Below the pieces are notes generated by a model, which had not been told where the DNA came from, ran no database searches, and was given only the letters and a program-made list of their open reading frames with translations. The position numbers were made by a program, and so were the translations under genes. A stretch of DNA of 64,000 nucleotides from Sphingopyxis sp. TUF1 (GTDB lineage: Bacteria > Pseudomonadota > Alphaproteobacteria > Sphingomonadales > Sphingomonadaceae): the NCBI RefSeq assembly GCF_036687315.1, contig NZ_CP144683.1, positions 2,178,001-2,242,000 on the forward strand, read 5' to 3'. Below are positions 1 to 8,700 of the stretch, piece by piece; position 1 is the first letter of the stretch; each line of letters starts with the position of its first letter.

Positions 1-68
1 GCGGCCGAAACCAGCGCAGGGGCGAACAGAAGGGGGGAAGAGGCGAGCAATGTCCGGCGTGCAATCAT
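1..68 (-). CDS. Exported protein, N-terminal fragment (cut by window edge)
   Basis: Only the first 22 codons lie in the window. They read MIARRTLLASSPLLFAPALV and then SA, a signal peptide with a basic N-terminus (twin Arg), a hydrophobic core and an Ala-x-Ala-like end. An AAGGAG Shine-Dalgarno lies seven bases before the ATG, which fixes the start at 68. The gene is divergent from the LysR gene at 144, so it is the likely target of that regulator. The mature protein is outside the window and its function cannot be stated. Confidence 0.7.
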   Translation of the reverse strand, partial: MIARRTLLASSPLLFAPALVSA

Positions 69-94
69 CGGAAACTCCTTGGTGGGAGCGCTTC

Positions 95-122
95 TTTGAT
101 GATCCCCTCGTCATCGATCAAA
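95..122. promoter_or_regulatory. Candidate LysR operator in divergent promoter region
   Basis: TTTGAT at 95-100 and ATCAAA at 117-122 form an inverted repeat between the divergent exported-protein gene and the LysR gene. LysR regulators usually bind such dyads between themselves and their target. The role is inferred from position and symmetry only. Confidence 0.35.
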
Positions 123-130
123 CTGATTGT

Positions 131-136
131 TATAAT
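131..136 (+). promoter_or_regulatory. -10 box (TATAAT) of the LysR gene
   Basis: A perfect TATAAT preceded by TGTT lies eight bases before the ATG at 144. Transcription would start almost on that ATG, so the lysR-type mRNA may be leaderless. No Shine-Dalgarno is visible before 144 or 153, which agrees with this. Confidence 0.5.
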
Positions 137-143
137 AGATAAT

Positions 144-1064
144 ATGCACCAGATGAATTTAGCGAGGATCGATCTCAATCTGCTCGTTGTTCTCGACGCG
201 CTGCTGACGGAGGCGCATGTCGGGCGCGCGGGTCAGCGCGTCGGCCTCTCGCAGCCCGCGGCCAGCCATGCGCTCGGCCGCCTCCGGATTTTGCTCGGCG
301 ATCCGCTGCTCGTGCGCTCGGGAACCCGGATGATGCTGACGCCACGCGCCGAAGCGCTTCGCGACCCGCTTCGCGATGCGCTCGATGGCGTCCGGACGGT
401 CCTCAATCAGGAAAGCTTCGCGCCCGCGACGAGTCGGCGTCACTTCCGGCTGATGCTTCCCGACCCGACCGCGCATCTGCTATTGCCACCGTTGCTCGGA
501 CGGCTGCAGCGCGAGGCACCGGGGATGATATTGGAAGGACTGGCCTGGCGCGGGCCCGATCTCCTCGACGAAATAGCCCTGTCGAGGATCGACATGATTA
601 TTACCTCGGTCGAGCGGGAGTGGCCGGGCTTTGACCGGGAAAGCCTTTATATTGACCGCGATGTCGCGGCGGTTCGCGTCGGCCATCCTTTGCGTGCCGA
701 ACTGGCGATGATCGACGGGCTATGCACCGCGCGCCATGTCGCCGTGGTGGGGGCGGGCGAACGCGCCGATATTCTCGACCAGTGGCTCGCGACCACGCCG
801 ATCGTCAGGCAGGTGGCGGCCATCGCGCCGAGCTATGTCGCGGCGCTGCGGATTGCCGCGGCTACCGATCTGGTGGCGGTCGTTCCCGAACGACTGGCCC
901 GCGGCCTGACGACATCGTTCGGGATCGAACTGGTGCCGCTTCCGGTCGATCCCGGCATCGATGCGATGGACCTTCTGTGCCAGAAAAGGTTGCGCGCCGA
1001 CCCGGCGGCCATTTGGCTGAGGCAGCTGCTGGTGGATATTGCGTCCTCGCTGGCGCCTAGTTGA
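144..1064 (+). CDS. LysR-family transcriptional regulator
   Basis: This is a DNA-binding regulator of LysR type, about 306 residues. The N-terminal winged helix-turn-helix is clear (ARIDLNLLVVLDALL, then GLSQPAASHALGRLR and DPLLVRSG). A substrate-binding-like effector domain fills the rest; the spacing resembles the NodD/PcpR-like branch. In-frame ATGs exist at 96, 144 and 153. The TATAAT at 131-136 excludes 96 and favours 144 or 153, with no RBS, hence a possibly leaderless start. It is divergent from an exported protein at 1-68 and overlaps the stop of the convergent gene at 1057 by eight bases. The inducer is unknown. Confidence 0.9.
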   Translation: MHQMNLARIDLNLLVVLDALLTEAHVGRAGQRVGLSQPAASHALGRLRILLGDPLLVRSGTRMMLTPRAEALRDPLRDALDGVRTVLNQESFAPATSRRHFRLMLPDPTAHLLLPPLLGRLQREAPGMILEGLAWRGPDLLDEIALSRIDMIITSVEREWPGFDRESLYIDRDVAAVRVGHPLRAELAMIDGLCTARHVAVVGAGERADILDQWLATTPIVRQVAAIAPSYVAALRIAAATDLVAVVPERLARGLTTSFGIELVPLPVDPGIDAMDLLCQKRLRADPAAIWLRQLLVDIASSLAPS

Positions 1065-1386
1065 AATCCGCGGCGAAATCGGCCGCGTCGACCGCGAAAT
1101 GTTCGACCTCGCGCGCCTGCCACAACAGAAAATCCGAATCGAAATCATAATATTTGGCAATAGTTGGCTCGGCGCCCGCGAAGGCGGCGATGGCATCCAT
1201 GTCGCGCCAGAAGGTCAGCATCGTCACTTCGACGACCTGGCCGCGCGCAGAGTGAAGGCACATCGCGGCCAGATTACCGTCGATCGCGCGATAATCGGGA
1301 ATGGCAACCTCGCGCATCAGACGGAGATATTCCGCCGACTGCTCCCGCAACACCATGCCGCTCCAGCGCCTTGCGATCATCATCAT
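1057..1386 (-). CDS. Small ABM/Dabb-like alpha-beta barrel protein
   Basis: The protein is 109 residues and probably folds as a ferredoxin-like dimeric barrel of the antibiotic-biosynthesis-monooxygenase type. Supporting features are the start MIARRWSGMVL, the central VVEVTMLTFWRDMDAIAAFAG and the following PTIAKYYDFDSDFLL. Such proteins are heme-degrading or quinone-type monooxygenases, or simply stress-linked. The start at 1386 is set by AAGGAG six bases upstream of three consecutive ATGs; a longer frame to 1479 lacks an RBS. It converges on the LysR gene. The family assignment is by overall pattern, not by catalytic residues. Confidence 0.65.
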   Translation of the reverse strand: MMMIARRWSGMVLREQSAEYLRLMREVAIPDYRAIDGNLAAMCLHSARGQVVEVTMLTFWRDMDAIAAFAGAEPTIAKYYDFDSDFLLWQAREVEHFAVDAADFAADFN

Positions 1387-1589
1387 AGCTCCTTGTTTGC
1401 GGCCACCCGGATAGGGCTTCATCGGCGCACGCGAAAGCCAGCAAAGGCGCGAGCAGCCGAAACATCCTGCCAAAGGCAAATATCAGGGTATGGAATCGGG
1501 TGGGAAAGATCGGATCCTGCCGGAGTAGCGGAAATTCCGATTCCGCCCATCCTGTCTTTCTAGGAGAAGCAAAAAGAGGGGGAAGCGAC

Positions 1590-3284
1590 ATGACGCGATT
1601 TGACTGTCGCGCGGCGTTGATCGCGATGGGGTTCGTGCTGGTTGCACTCGTCTGGAACGGGACGGCGGCCGCGCAAATCCGCTTTGCGGTGACGCTTCCC
1701 GCTGGCTCTGCCGAGAAGCCGGTGACCGGCCGGTTGATCGTCGTCGCCCATCGCCGCGCCGACGGCGCCGCATCGACGCGCGAACCGCGACAGATGATCG
1801 GCATGAACGGTCCCCCGGCGTTCGGCGTCGATGTCGAAAATCTTCGCCCCGGTGCGACTGTCACCGTCGATTCGCGCGCCGACGGTTTTCCCTTTGGCCT
1901 CGAGCAGCTTCCCGCGGGCGATTACAGCGTCCAGGCGGTGCTGATCCGCTATACCGAAGTGAAACGCGCCGATGGGCACCGGATATGGGTGCCGCTGAGT
2001 CAGGAGCGCGCGGTGGGACCGATGTTCCCCGGCAATTTGTTTAGCAAACCCGCCGATACGCGGCTCGATCCGGCGGCATCGGCCCCCGTTGCGCTGACGC
2101 TGACCGAGACGATCGGGCCAATTGCTCGCGCCCCCGATACGCCATGGATCAAGCGCGTGCGGATCAAAAGCAAGATCCTGTCCGATTTCTGGGGCGTGCC
2201 GATGACGATCGGCGCCGAGGTGCTGCTGCCCAAGGATTTCGCGAAGCATCCCGGTGCGCGTTATCCCGCGATCTATACCTTTGGTCATTTCGGCGAGCCG
2301 TTTAATTTCAATCCCGATCCCGCAAGCGACACCGAAGACGAACGGCGTTCGGCGACCGATGCCAATGTGAAGACGGGTTACCAGTTCGCGCGCGAATGGA
2401 TGGGCGAAAATTTCCCGCGCATGGTGGCGATCACGCTGGAGACGCCGAGTCCCTATTTCATCGAATCCTATTCGCTCAACTCGGCGAACAACGGGCCGTG
2501 GGGCGACGCGATCACCAAGGAGTTGATGCCCTATCTGGAAAAACGTTTCCGCCTGATTGACCAGCCCTATGGCCGGATCGTCGAGGGTGCGTCGACCGGC
2601 GGCTGGGAGGCGCTGGCGCTGCAACTTCACTATCCCGACTATTTCGGCGGCGCCTGGGTGTTCAATCCCGATCCGATCGACTTTTCGCGCTACCAGCTGA
2701 CCGACATCTATCAGGACGACAATATGTTCACCCTGAAGGTGAACGAGTGGCAGACGCAGGAAAAGCCGTTCCGCCGAACCCGCGAAGGCCAGCCATTGAT
2801 CGACCTTCGCACGCTGGCGGCGCTGGAGGCGGTGCTGGGGTCGAAGGGGCGTTCCTATTACCAGCTCGACATCTGGCAGGCGACGCACGGGCCGGTCGGA
2901 CCCGACGGCTATCCGGTGCCGCTGTTCGACAAGAAGACGGGGGTGATCGACAAGGCGGTCGCGCAATATATGCGCGAGAACGGCTATGACCTGTCGGCCC
3001 ACCTGCGCGACAATTGGGCGACACTGGCGCCCAAACTGCGCGGCAAGATCAATATTTTTACCGGCGACATGGACGATTTCTACCTGAACCTTGCGGTCTA
3101 TCGCTTCGAGGAAATGATCCGCGAAAAGGGCGGCGCCGAATATCCTGCGCGGTTCGAATATGGCCGCCCGCGCAAGGGGCATAATTGGCATCACACCGAC
3201 TGGGCCGGAGTTGTGCGCGAGGTCGCCGACCATGTCCGCAAGACCGCTCCGGCGGGCGCGCCGGTCGAACAATGGAATTATTGA
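1590..3284 (+). CDS. Exported esterase-like alpha/beta hydrolase
   Basis: This is a 564-residue protein with a signal peptide (hydrophobic run ending NGTAAAQ). The C-terminal two thirds resembles the enterochelin esterase/esterase D class: YPAIYTFGHFGEPF, then the nucleophile elbow EGASTGGWEAL with Ser335, and a late GHNWHH (His about 531) that could complete a triad. The substrate is unknown, but carboxylic or peptidyl esters are typical. The N-terminal 180 residues look like a beta domain. The start is chosen at 1590, after a GAGGGGG purine stretch and at the signal peptide. The next gene begins 14 bases downstream, so the two are probably co-transcribed. It is the first gene on the left side of the catabolic island. 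Confidence 0.75.
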   Translation: MTRFDCRAALIAMGFVLVALVWNGTAAAQIRFAVTLPAGSAEKPVTGRLIVVAHRRADGAASTREPRQMIGMNGPPAFGVDVENLRPGATVTVDSRADGFPFGLEQLPAGDYSVQAVLIRYTEVKRADGHRIWVPLSQERAVGPMFPGNLFSKPADTRLDPAASAPVALTLTETIGPIARAPDTPWIKRVRIKSKILSDFWGVPMTIGAEVLLPKDFAKHPGARYPAIYTFGHFGEPFNFNPDPASDTEDERRSATDANVKTGYQFAREWMGENFPRMVAITLETPSPYFIESYSLNSANNGPWGDAITKELMPYLEKRFRLIDQPYGRIVEGASTGGWEALALQLHYPDYFGGAWVFNPDPIDFSRYQLTDIYQDDNMFTLKVNEWQTQEKPFRRTREGQPLIDLRTLAALEAVLGSKGRSYYQLDIWQATHGPVGPDGYPVPLFDKKTGVIDKAVAQYMRENGYDLSAHLRDNWATLAPKLRGKINIFTGDMDDFYLNLAVYRFEEMIREKGGAEYPARFEYGRPRKGHNWHHTDWAGVVREVADHVRKTAPAGAPVEQWNY

Positions 3285-3298
3285 TGGAGAAAAGCGCG

Positions 3299-4024
3299 AT
3301 GTCCGGCAAGCGTTTGAGTCAGCTGATGTTGATCGCGGCTGGGTTTGCGGCGGGAGCATGGGCGCCCGCGGCGATGGTGATGGCCGATGGAGGCCCGCCG
3401 ACGAGCCAGTTCGACGAAATCAGCGTCAAGCGACTGAATATCGTCGAGCCTGATGGCAAATACCGCTTGGTTCTGTCGAATGCCGAGCGCTTTCCCGGCC
3501 TGTTCATGGAGGGTAAGGAATATAAGCACCACAGCCGCGACGGCGGCGGCATGCTGTTCTTCAACGACGAAGGCGACGAGGTCGGTGGGCTGACGTTCGG
3601 CAGCAAGACCGTCGGCGACAATCGCCGGGCCTCGGGTTCGCTGATGTTCGACCAGTATAAGCAGGACCAGACGGTCGGTATCCAGTATAGCGAAGCCGAT
3701 GGCCGCCGCATGGCCGGCCTCCGCGTCTGGGACCGGCCCGATTGGTCGATCAAGCCACTGATGGAAATGAGCGCGCGCGCCGCCGCGGCGTCCAACGAGG
3801 CGGAAAAGAACCGCATCCGTGAGCAAATGCGCGCCTATGCCATGGCCAATGGCGGGGGCGGCGCCGAACGCTTCTTCGCCGGAAAGGCGTTGGAGGAGAC
3901 GGTCGTACGGCTGGCCGACAAGGACGGAAAGGCGCGCCTTTTGCTGAAAGTTGGCACCGACGGCACGCCGAGCATCGAATTTCTCGACCCCGCCGGAAAG
4001 GTGGTGAAGCGGATCAGCCAATAA
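3299..4024 (+). CDS. Exported protein of unrecognised family (paralogue of 22875-23597)
   Basis: A 241-residue protein with a signal peptide (LSQLMLIAAGFAAGAW) and a mature part that opens QFDEISVKRLNIVEPDGKYR. Other blocks are GGGMLFFNDEGDEVGGLTFG, LMFDQYKQDQTVGIQY and a C-terminal SIEFLDPAGKVVKRISQ. The same blocks recur in order in the product of 22875-23597, so the two form one family. It looks like a repetitive beta-strand protein; I see no catalytic motif. GGAGA eight bases before the ATG at 3299 favours this start over the ATG at 3284 that overlaps the esterase stop. Both family members lie directly beside exported hydrolases, which suggests an accessory or scaffold role; that is inference. 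Confidence 0.75.
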   Translation: MSGKRLSQLMLIAAGFAAGAWAPAAMVMADGGPPTSQFDEISVKRLNIVEPDGKYRLVLSNAERFPGLFMEGKEYKHHSRDGGGMLFFNDEGDEVGGLTFGSKTVGDNRRASGSLMFDQYKQDQTVGIQYSEADGRRMAGLRVWDRPDWSIKPLMEMSARAAAASNEAEKNRIREQMRAYAMANGGGGAERFFAGKALEETVVRLADKDGKARLLLKVGTDGTPSIEFLDPAGKVVKRISQ

Positions 4025-4042
4025 TCCTGCCGATCCGGAGCT

Positions 4043-4085
4043 GCCGTCCGGGATGCTTTCCCGGGCGTTCGGCGTGCCATTTTCT
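4043..4085 (+). terminator. Possible terminator after 3299-4024
   Basis: CCGGGA (4048-4053) and TCCCGG (4059-4064) form a six-base stem with outer partial pairing, followed by a short TTTT at 4080-4083. The stem is short and the T-run is not adjacent, so this is tentative. Confidence 0.35.
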
Positions 4086-4154
4086 ATCACATTCAAAAAT
4101 AACAAAAAAATTCACGAAACTGTCATTAATCCTTGACGGTGGCGTGATTTGCTG
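4086..4154 (+). promoter_or_regulatory. AT-rich promoter region of the ECF sigma gene
   Basis: The stretch is strikingly AT-rich for this genome. It contains TTGACG at 4133-4138 and two 11-base-spaced elements (AATTCAC at 4109, CTGTCAT at 4120) that resemble PhoB half-sites. No convincing -10 is visible. It is the only sizeable gap before the sigma/FecR/receptor set. Confidence 0.4.
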
Positions 4155-4739
4155 ATGCCATGCCGTTCCATGGATCATCAGACCCGACTTCGCTGGTTTG
4201 CGCGTGAGGTATTGCCTCACGAACCCGACCTGCGCGGCTGGCTGGCCGGGCGCGTTCGGGGCCTCAGTTCGTGCGACGTCGATGAAGTGGTGCAGGAGGC
4301 CTATGCCCGTCTCTGGACCGCCGATGCCGACACGATCCGCAACGCCCGCGCCTATCTCTATGTAACCGCACGGCATATTGTCGGCGAGCATATCCGCCGG
4401 TCGCGCATCGTCGCGATCGACCTGGTGGCGGATTTGGACACGCTGAACATCGTGGATGAAGAGATGAGCGTCGATCGGCGGCTCAGCGGACAGGAAGAAC
4501 TGGCGCGGCTGCACGAAATATTGCAGACGCTGCCCCCGAAATGCCGTCAGGCGTTCGAGCTGAAGAAGTTTCAGGATTTTTCCCAGCGCCGGATCGCCGA
4601 ACATATGGGAATTGCCGAAAGCACGGTCGAGAAACATCTCTCGAAAGCGCTGCGGCTGGTTTCCGAGGCAATGAAACAGGCGCCCGCGGGCGCACAGGAT
4701 GGAAGAACGCGTGAGCGCAGGTTCTGGAAATGGGGCTGA
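4155..4739 (+). CDS. ECF sigma factor, FecI type
   Basis: An RNA polymerase sigma-70 family protein of about 194 residues. Region 2 is seen as VDEVVQEAYARLWTADADTI followed by NARAYLYVTARH; region 4 as LPPKCRQAFELKKF, then FSQRRIAEHMGIAESTVEKHL. The Cys-containing LPPKCR form is typical of FecI-like sigmas. Downstream and overlapping by 41 bases is a FecR-type anti-sigma gene, and then a TonB receptor with an STN signalling domain. This is the classical cell-surface signalling trio, so it should direct transcription of the receptor at 5762. The start is uncertain (ATG at 4155 or 4170, TTG at 4149), with no good RBS for any. Confidence 0.92.
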   Translation: MPCRSMDHQTRLRWFAREVLPHEPDLRGWLAGRVRGLSSCDVDEVVQEAYARLWTADADTIRNARAYLYVTARHIVGEHIRRSRIVAIDLVADLDTLNIVDEEMSVDRRLSGQEELARLHEILQTLPPKCRQAFELKKFQDFSQRRIAEHMGIAESTVEKHLSKALRLVSEAMKQAPAGAQDGRTRERRFWKWG

Positions 4740-5685
4740 CATCGACAGCCGGGCTTCGGCCTGGGCGGTGCGGACGGCCGAACGCGCACTGGACACGGGC
4801 GAACAGCGGGAACTCGACGACTGGCTGACGGCGGATAGCCGGCACCTCGGCGCCTATGTTCGCGCGCAGGCTTTGTGGCTCGACCTCGACCGTGTGGCAG
4901 CGCTGGGCAGCGGCGCGGCGCGCGAACCATCGCAGCCGGTACGCGCGCGCCGCTGGGCACCCTATGCGATGGCGGCATCGGTCCTTCTGGCGGTGACCGG
5001 CGGCGTTGCTGCCTATGATCAGTTTGCAGGCCGCGTCGCGACCGAACGCGGCGAGGTGCGGCGCATCGCGCTCGACGATGGGTCGGTGATGATGCTGAAC
5101 GGCGATGCCGCGGTGCAGGTTCGCTACGAGGATGATGTCCGCCGCATCGTGCTGCGCCGGGGCGAGGCGTCATTCGACGTCGCGCACAATCCCGCGCGCC
5201 CCTTCATTGTCGAGGCCGACGGGCTGAACGTCCGCGCCGTCGGCACCGAATTTGTCGTCGGGATCGAAGAGGGCGGGGTCGAGGTCACGGTCGAGGAAGG
5301 CGTTGTGGCTGTTGGCGGCCAGGCGAGCGGATCGGCCGCGCCGCGCTATCTGCGCCGCAACGAACAGTTCGTCGCCGCTGCGACCGGCCCCCGCAAGGCA
5401 GTGCTCGATGCGGCCGATGTCGAACGGCGCGGCGCGTGGCGCAAAGGCTTGCTGGTTTTCGACGGACAGCGGCTGGGTATCGCCGCGGCCGAGGTAAACC
5501 GCTATTCGGACCTCCGCGTCGTGATCGAGGATCCGACGCTTGCGCGCGCCGAATTCATGGGCGTTTTCAAGCTCGGCGATGCCAATGCCTTTGCCCAGGC
5601 AGCCGCCGGCGCGTTCAATGGCGAGGTGGTTCGTCGGGGTGACGAACTGCATCTGGTACGCCAGCAGAATTCTCCCTCGCACTGA
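4699..5685 (+). CDS. FecR-family anti-sigma sensor
   Basis: A 328-residue inner-membrane regulator. The N-terminal cytoplasmic part carries the conserved AWAVRTAERAL and RELDDWLTADSRH (DUF4880). One membrane segment is at about residues 87-107 (RWAPYAMAASVLLAVTGGV). The periplasmic FecR domain follows: ERGEVRRIALDDGSVMMLN, then VLRRGEASFDVAHNPARPF and VRAVGTEFVV. It would hold the sigma at 4155 and pass a signal from the STN domain of the receptor at 5762. It overlaps the sigma gene, implying translational coupling. Confidence 0.92.
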   Translation: MEERVSAGSGNGADIDSRASAWAVRTAERALDTGEQRELDDWLTADSRHLGAYVRAQALWLDLDRVAALGSGAAREPSQPVRARRWAPYAMAASVLLAVTGGVAAYDQFAGRVATERGEVRRIALDDGSVMMLNGDAAVQVRYEDDVRRIVLRRGEASFDVAHNPARPFIVEADGLNVRAVGTEFVVGIEEGGVEVTVEEGVVAVGGQASGSAAPRYLRRNEQFVAAATGPRKAVLDAADVERRGAWRKGLLVFDGQRLGIAAAEVNRYSDLRVVIEDPTLARAEFMGVFKLGDANAFAQAAAGAFNGEVVRRGDELHLVRQQNSPSH

Positions 5686-5723
5686 ATAGCGGATTCCGGC
5701 GCGCCATCGCTCATCCGTCTGTG

Positions 5724-5740
5724 GAAGCCATATTGGCTTC
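5724..5740. repeat. Inverted repeat upstream of the TonB receptor
   Basis: GAAGCCA and TGGCTTC flank TAT, a perfect 7+3+7 palindrome 21 bases before the receptor start. It lies in the 76-base gap after fecR and could be an operator or an mRNA hairpin. There is no T-run, so it is unlikely to be a terminator. Confidence 0.5.
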
Positions 5741-5761
5741 GGGGCTTTAGGGAGGATTGTG

Positions 5762-8700
5762 ATGAGGTGGGAGCGAGCCAGCCGTATGAATTCGCGCGCG
5801 GCGCTGATGACCGGCGTTGCCGCAGCAATGCTGTGGGCGGCGCCCGCCATGGCGCAGGAGCGCCAAAGTTTCACGATCCCCGCCGGCGACGCGGCGACAG
5901 CGGTCCAGCGGCTCGCGATCCAGTCGGGCGTGCAGGTGATGGTTCCCGACGCCGACCTGTCAGGCGTCACCACCAACGCCGTTAACGGCAGCTTCACCCC
6001 CGTCGAGGCGCTTCGCCGGATGCTTGCGGGCAAGGGGCTCGAGGTGGTCCAGAACGGCGATGCGGTCGTGATCCGCCGAAGCGGGAGCGGCGCCAGCGCC
6101 GAAGTGGCATCCGAAACCGTCGGCCAGGAAATTGTCGTCACCGGATCGCGAATCGAGCGCGCCGGCTTCGATACGTTGCAGGCGGCCTCGACGACCGATG
6201 CCGAAGAGATCGGACGCCGCAGCTATACCAATGCGCTGGAAGTGTTGCAGGATACGCCGGGCTTCGCGCCGGCGGCCAGCAGCCAGATCGGAACGGCGCA
6301 GGGCAATCTTGGCATTGCGCAAAGTTTTGCCGACTTCTTCGGCCTCGGTTCGCAGCGGACCCTGACCCTTGTGAACGGGCGACGCTTTGTGTCGTCGAAT
6401 ACTGTGTCGGGCAACGGCGAGTCCGCTTCCCCCGGATCGCAGGTCGATCTCAACCTCATTCCCGTCGGGCTGATCGAACGTATCGAAACCGTCGCGATCG
6501 GTGGCGCACCCGTTTATGGGTCGGACGCTATCGCGGGTACCGTCAACGTGATTTTGAAGGAAAATTACGAAGGTCTTGAACTGACGGGGCAAGCAAGCAT
6601 CTCCGACCGCGGCGATGCGGCAAACCAGATGGTTCGCGGCCTGTTCGGGCGCAATTTTGACGAGGGTCGCGGCAATATCGTGCTGTCGGCCGAATATGTT
6701 CGCCAGGAAGGCATGGTGCTCGCCGACCGGTTCCCGTTCCGCTTCCTGACCCCCTCGGGCAACACGGATCGCACCGACGGCATTCCGGCCCAGCAAGTCG
6801 TCGAGGCTCTGCGCTACGCCGCGCTGACTGACGGCGGCCTGCCTTACAGCACGCTGGTTCCGTTCGGACCGACGTATCTCCGCAATTCTGCGGGCCAGCC
6901 GGTCATGTTCGGCCCCAACGGCGACCTGGTCCCCTTTGTCCTGGGTGAAGCTTTTCCGGGATCCTCGACGCAGGGTATTCCCATTTTTGCCGACGGCGGT
7001 GACGGGATGGACCCCGCGCGCTACACGAGCCTTCTCTCTCCCAATCAGCGTTACCTGTTCAACGCGATGGGCAATTACGACATCTCCGATCGCGTGAATT
7101 TCTTTGTGGAAGGCTCTTATGCCAATACGCAGGGAACCAAGATCAGCGATCTTTTCCAATTCGCTGCTCCCAATATTCTGGGCGGTCCCGCCATCACGAT
7201 TCAGGCGGACAACGCCTTTCTCACGCAGCAGGCGCGGGGGATTATCGCCGCGAACGGGCTGACCAGCTTTCAGATCAATCGCAACTTCAACGACGTGATC
7301 GATCGCCGACCGGCCAAAACTGAACTCGACGTCTATCGCATCGTTGCCGGGTTCAAAGGGGACCTCGATGTCGGCGGGCAGGCTTGGAACTGGGATGCAT
7401 CATATAATTATGGTTCCAGCCGCAACCGGTCAGAATTTAATCAGATAAACCTGACCCGTTTGTTGAATGCCGTTGATGCCGTGACCGACGGGTCGGGGAA
7501 CATCGTTTGCCGGGTCGGTGGCGACTGCGTCCCACTCAATATTTTCGGCGAAAATGCCGCCAGCGATGAAGCGGTCGATTATGTGGTCGATCAAGGCATT
7601 GGTATCAGCAAAAATTCGATGGAAGTTTTCAGCGCCAACCTGGGCGGCAAGCTTCCCTTTGGAATCGCCGAGCCCATCGCCTTCAGCATCGGCTACGAGC
7701 ATCGTACCGAGAAGGGCTCGTTCAGCGGGAACGACATCATCAATGGCGGTCTTTCGTTGTTGAACGGGTCGCTGCAATATCCGGATGCACCGGAAGGCAA
7801 ATTCAACACCGACGAAATATATGGTGAGGGCGTCGTGCCGCTGATTTCGGACGCCATGGACGTGCCGGTTATCCGGTCGCTTCAGGCCGAGGGCGCCATC
7901 CGCTACGTCGATCACTCGGTCGCCGGCGGCGATGTAACCTGGTCTGCCGGTGCGCGGCTCCAGCCCCGGTTCGGCGGGATACTGGAAGGCATTACCTTCC
8001 GCGGCGTTTATACGCGCGCCATTCGTAATCCGTCGATCGTCGAACTGTTTCTCAATCCGACCCCTTCGGCAATTTCGGCAAACGACGTTTGTTCGGCGAG
8101 CCGAGTGGGTGGCGGACCGAATCCCGACGTTCGACGGGCAAATTGCACGGCGGCGCTTGCCGCGGTCGGCGCTGCGCCTCCGGGTACCTTTGTGGCGACG
8201 ACCAATGGGGCATCGCCTTTCGGGGTGCTGACCGGCAATGCCAATCTCGATAACGAGACGGCACGGTCTTATTCCTTTGGCATGACCTATCAGCCGCCGG
8301 CGATCCCGGGCTTGCGGATGGCGATCGATTACAGCCACATCAAGCTGCGTAACGCGATTGCAAGCTTCGATCTGCGTACCTCGCAGGCAGCTTGCTACGA
8401 CAGCCCCAATTTCCCGGACGAGCCCGCGTGTCAGGCTTTCAGCCGCCTCACCGCGGCGCAGGCTGCACAACAGTCGGCCGCCACCGGTCGGCAGCGCATT
8501 GCGGGGGATATTGCGGATGGTTTTACCGAAACCTATTACAATAGTGCTTCGCGCGACTTTGGGGGCATCATCGGTGAAATCGACTATCGTTTTGCGGTTC
8601 CCAACATCGCAGGATCGGAGCCGGGGATGCTCCGTCTGGGCGTCAAGGCCTTCCATATCGCCCATTTCCGGACCCAAACCTCGGGCGGTTCGCCTGTGAT

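Noticed and set aside
1492..1544. Inverted repeat GGAATCGG / CCGATTCC before the esterase gene
   Set aside because: Short arms 37 bases apart in a GC-rich gap, without link to the shared octamer; not enough to call an operator.
1560..3359. Long minus-strand frame (599 codons) opposite the esterase gene
   Set aside because: It is Arg/His-rich shadow translation of a high-GC gene, with no RBS and no family content; the plus strand has a signal peptide and catalytic motifs.
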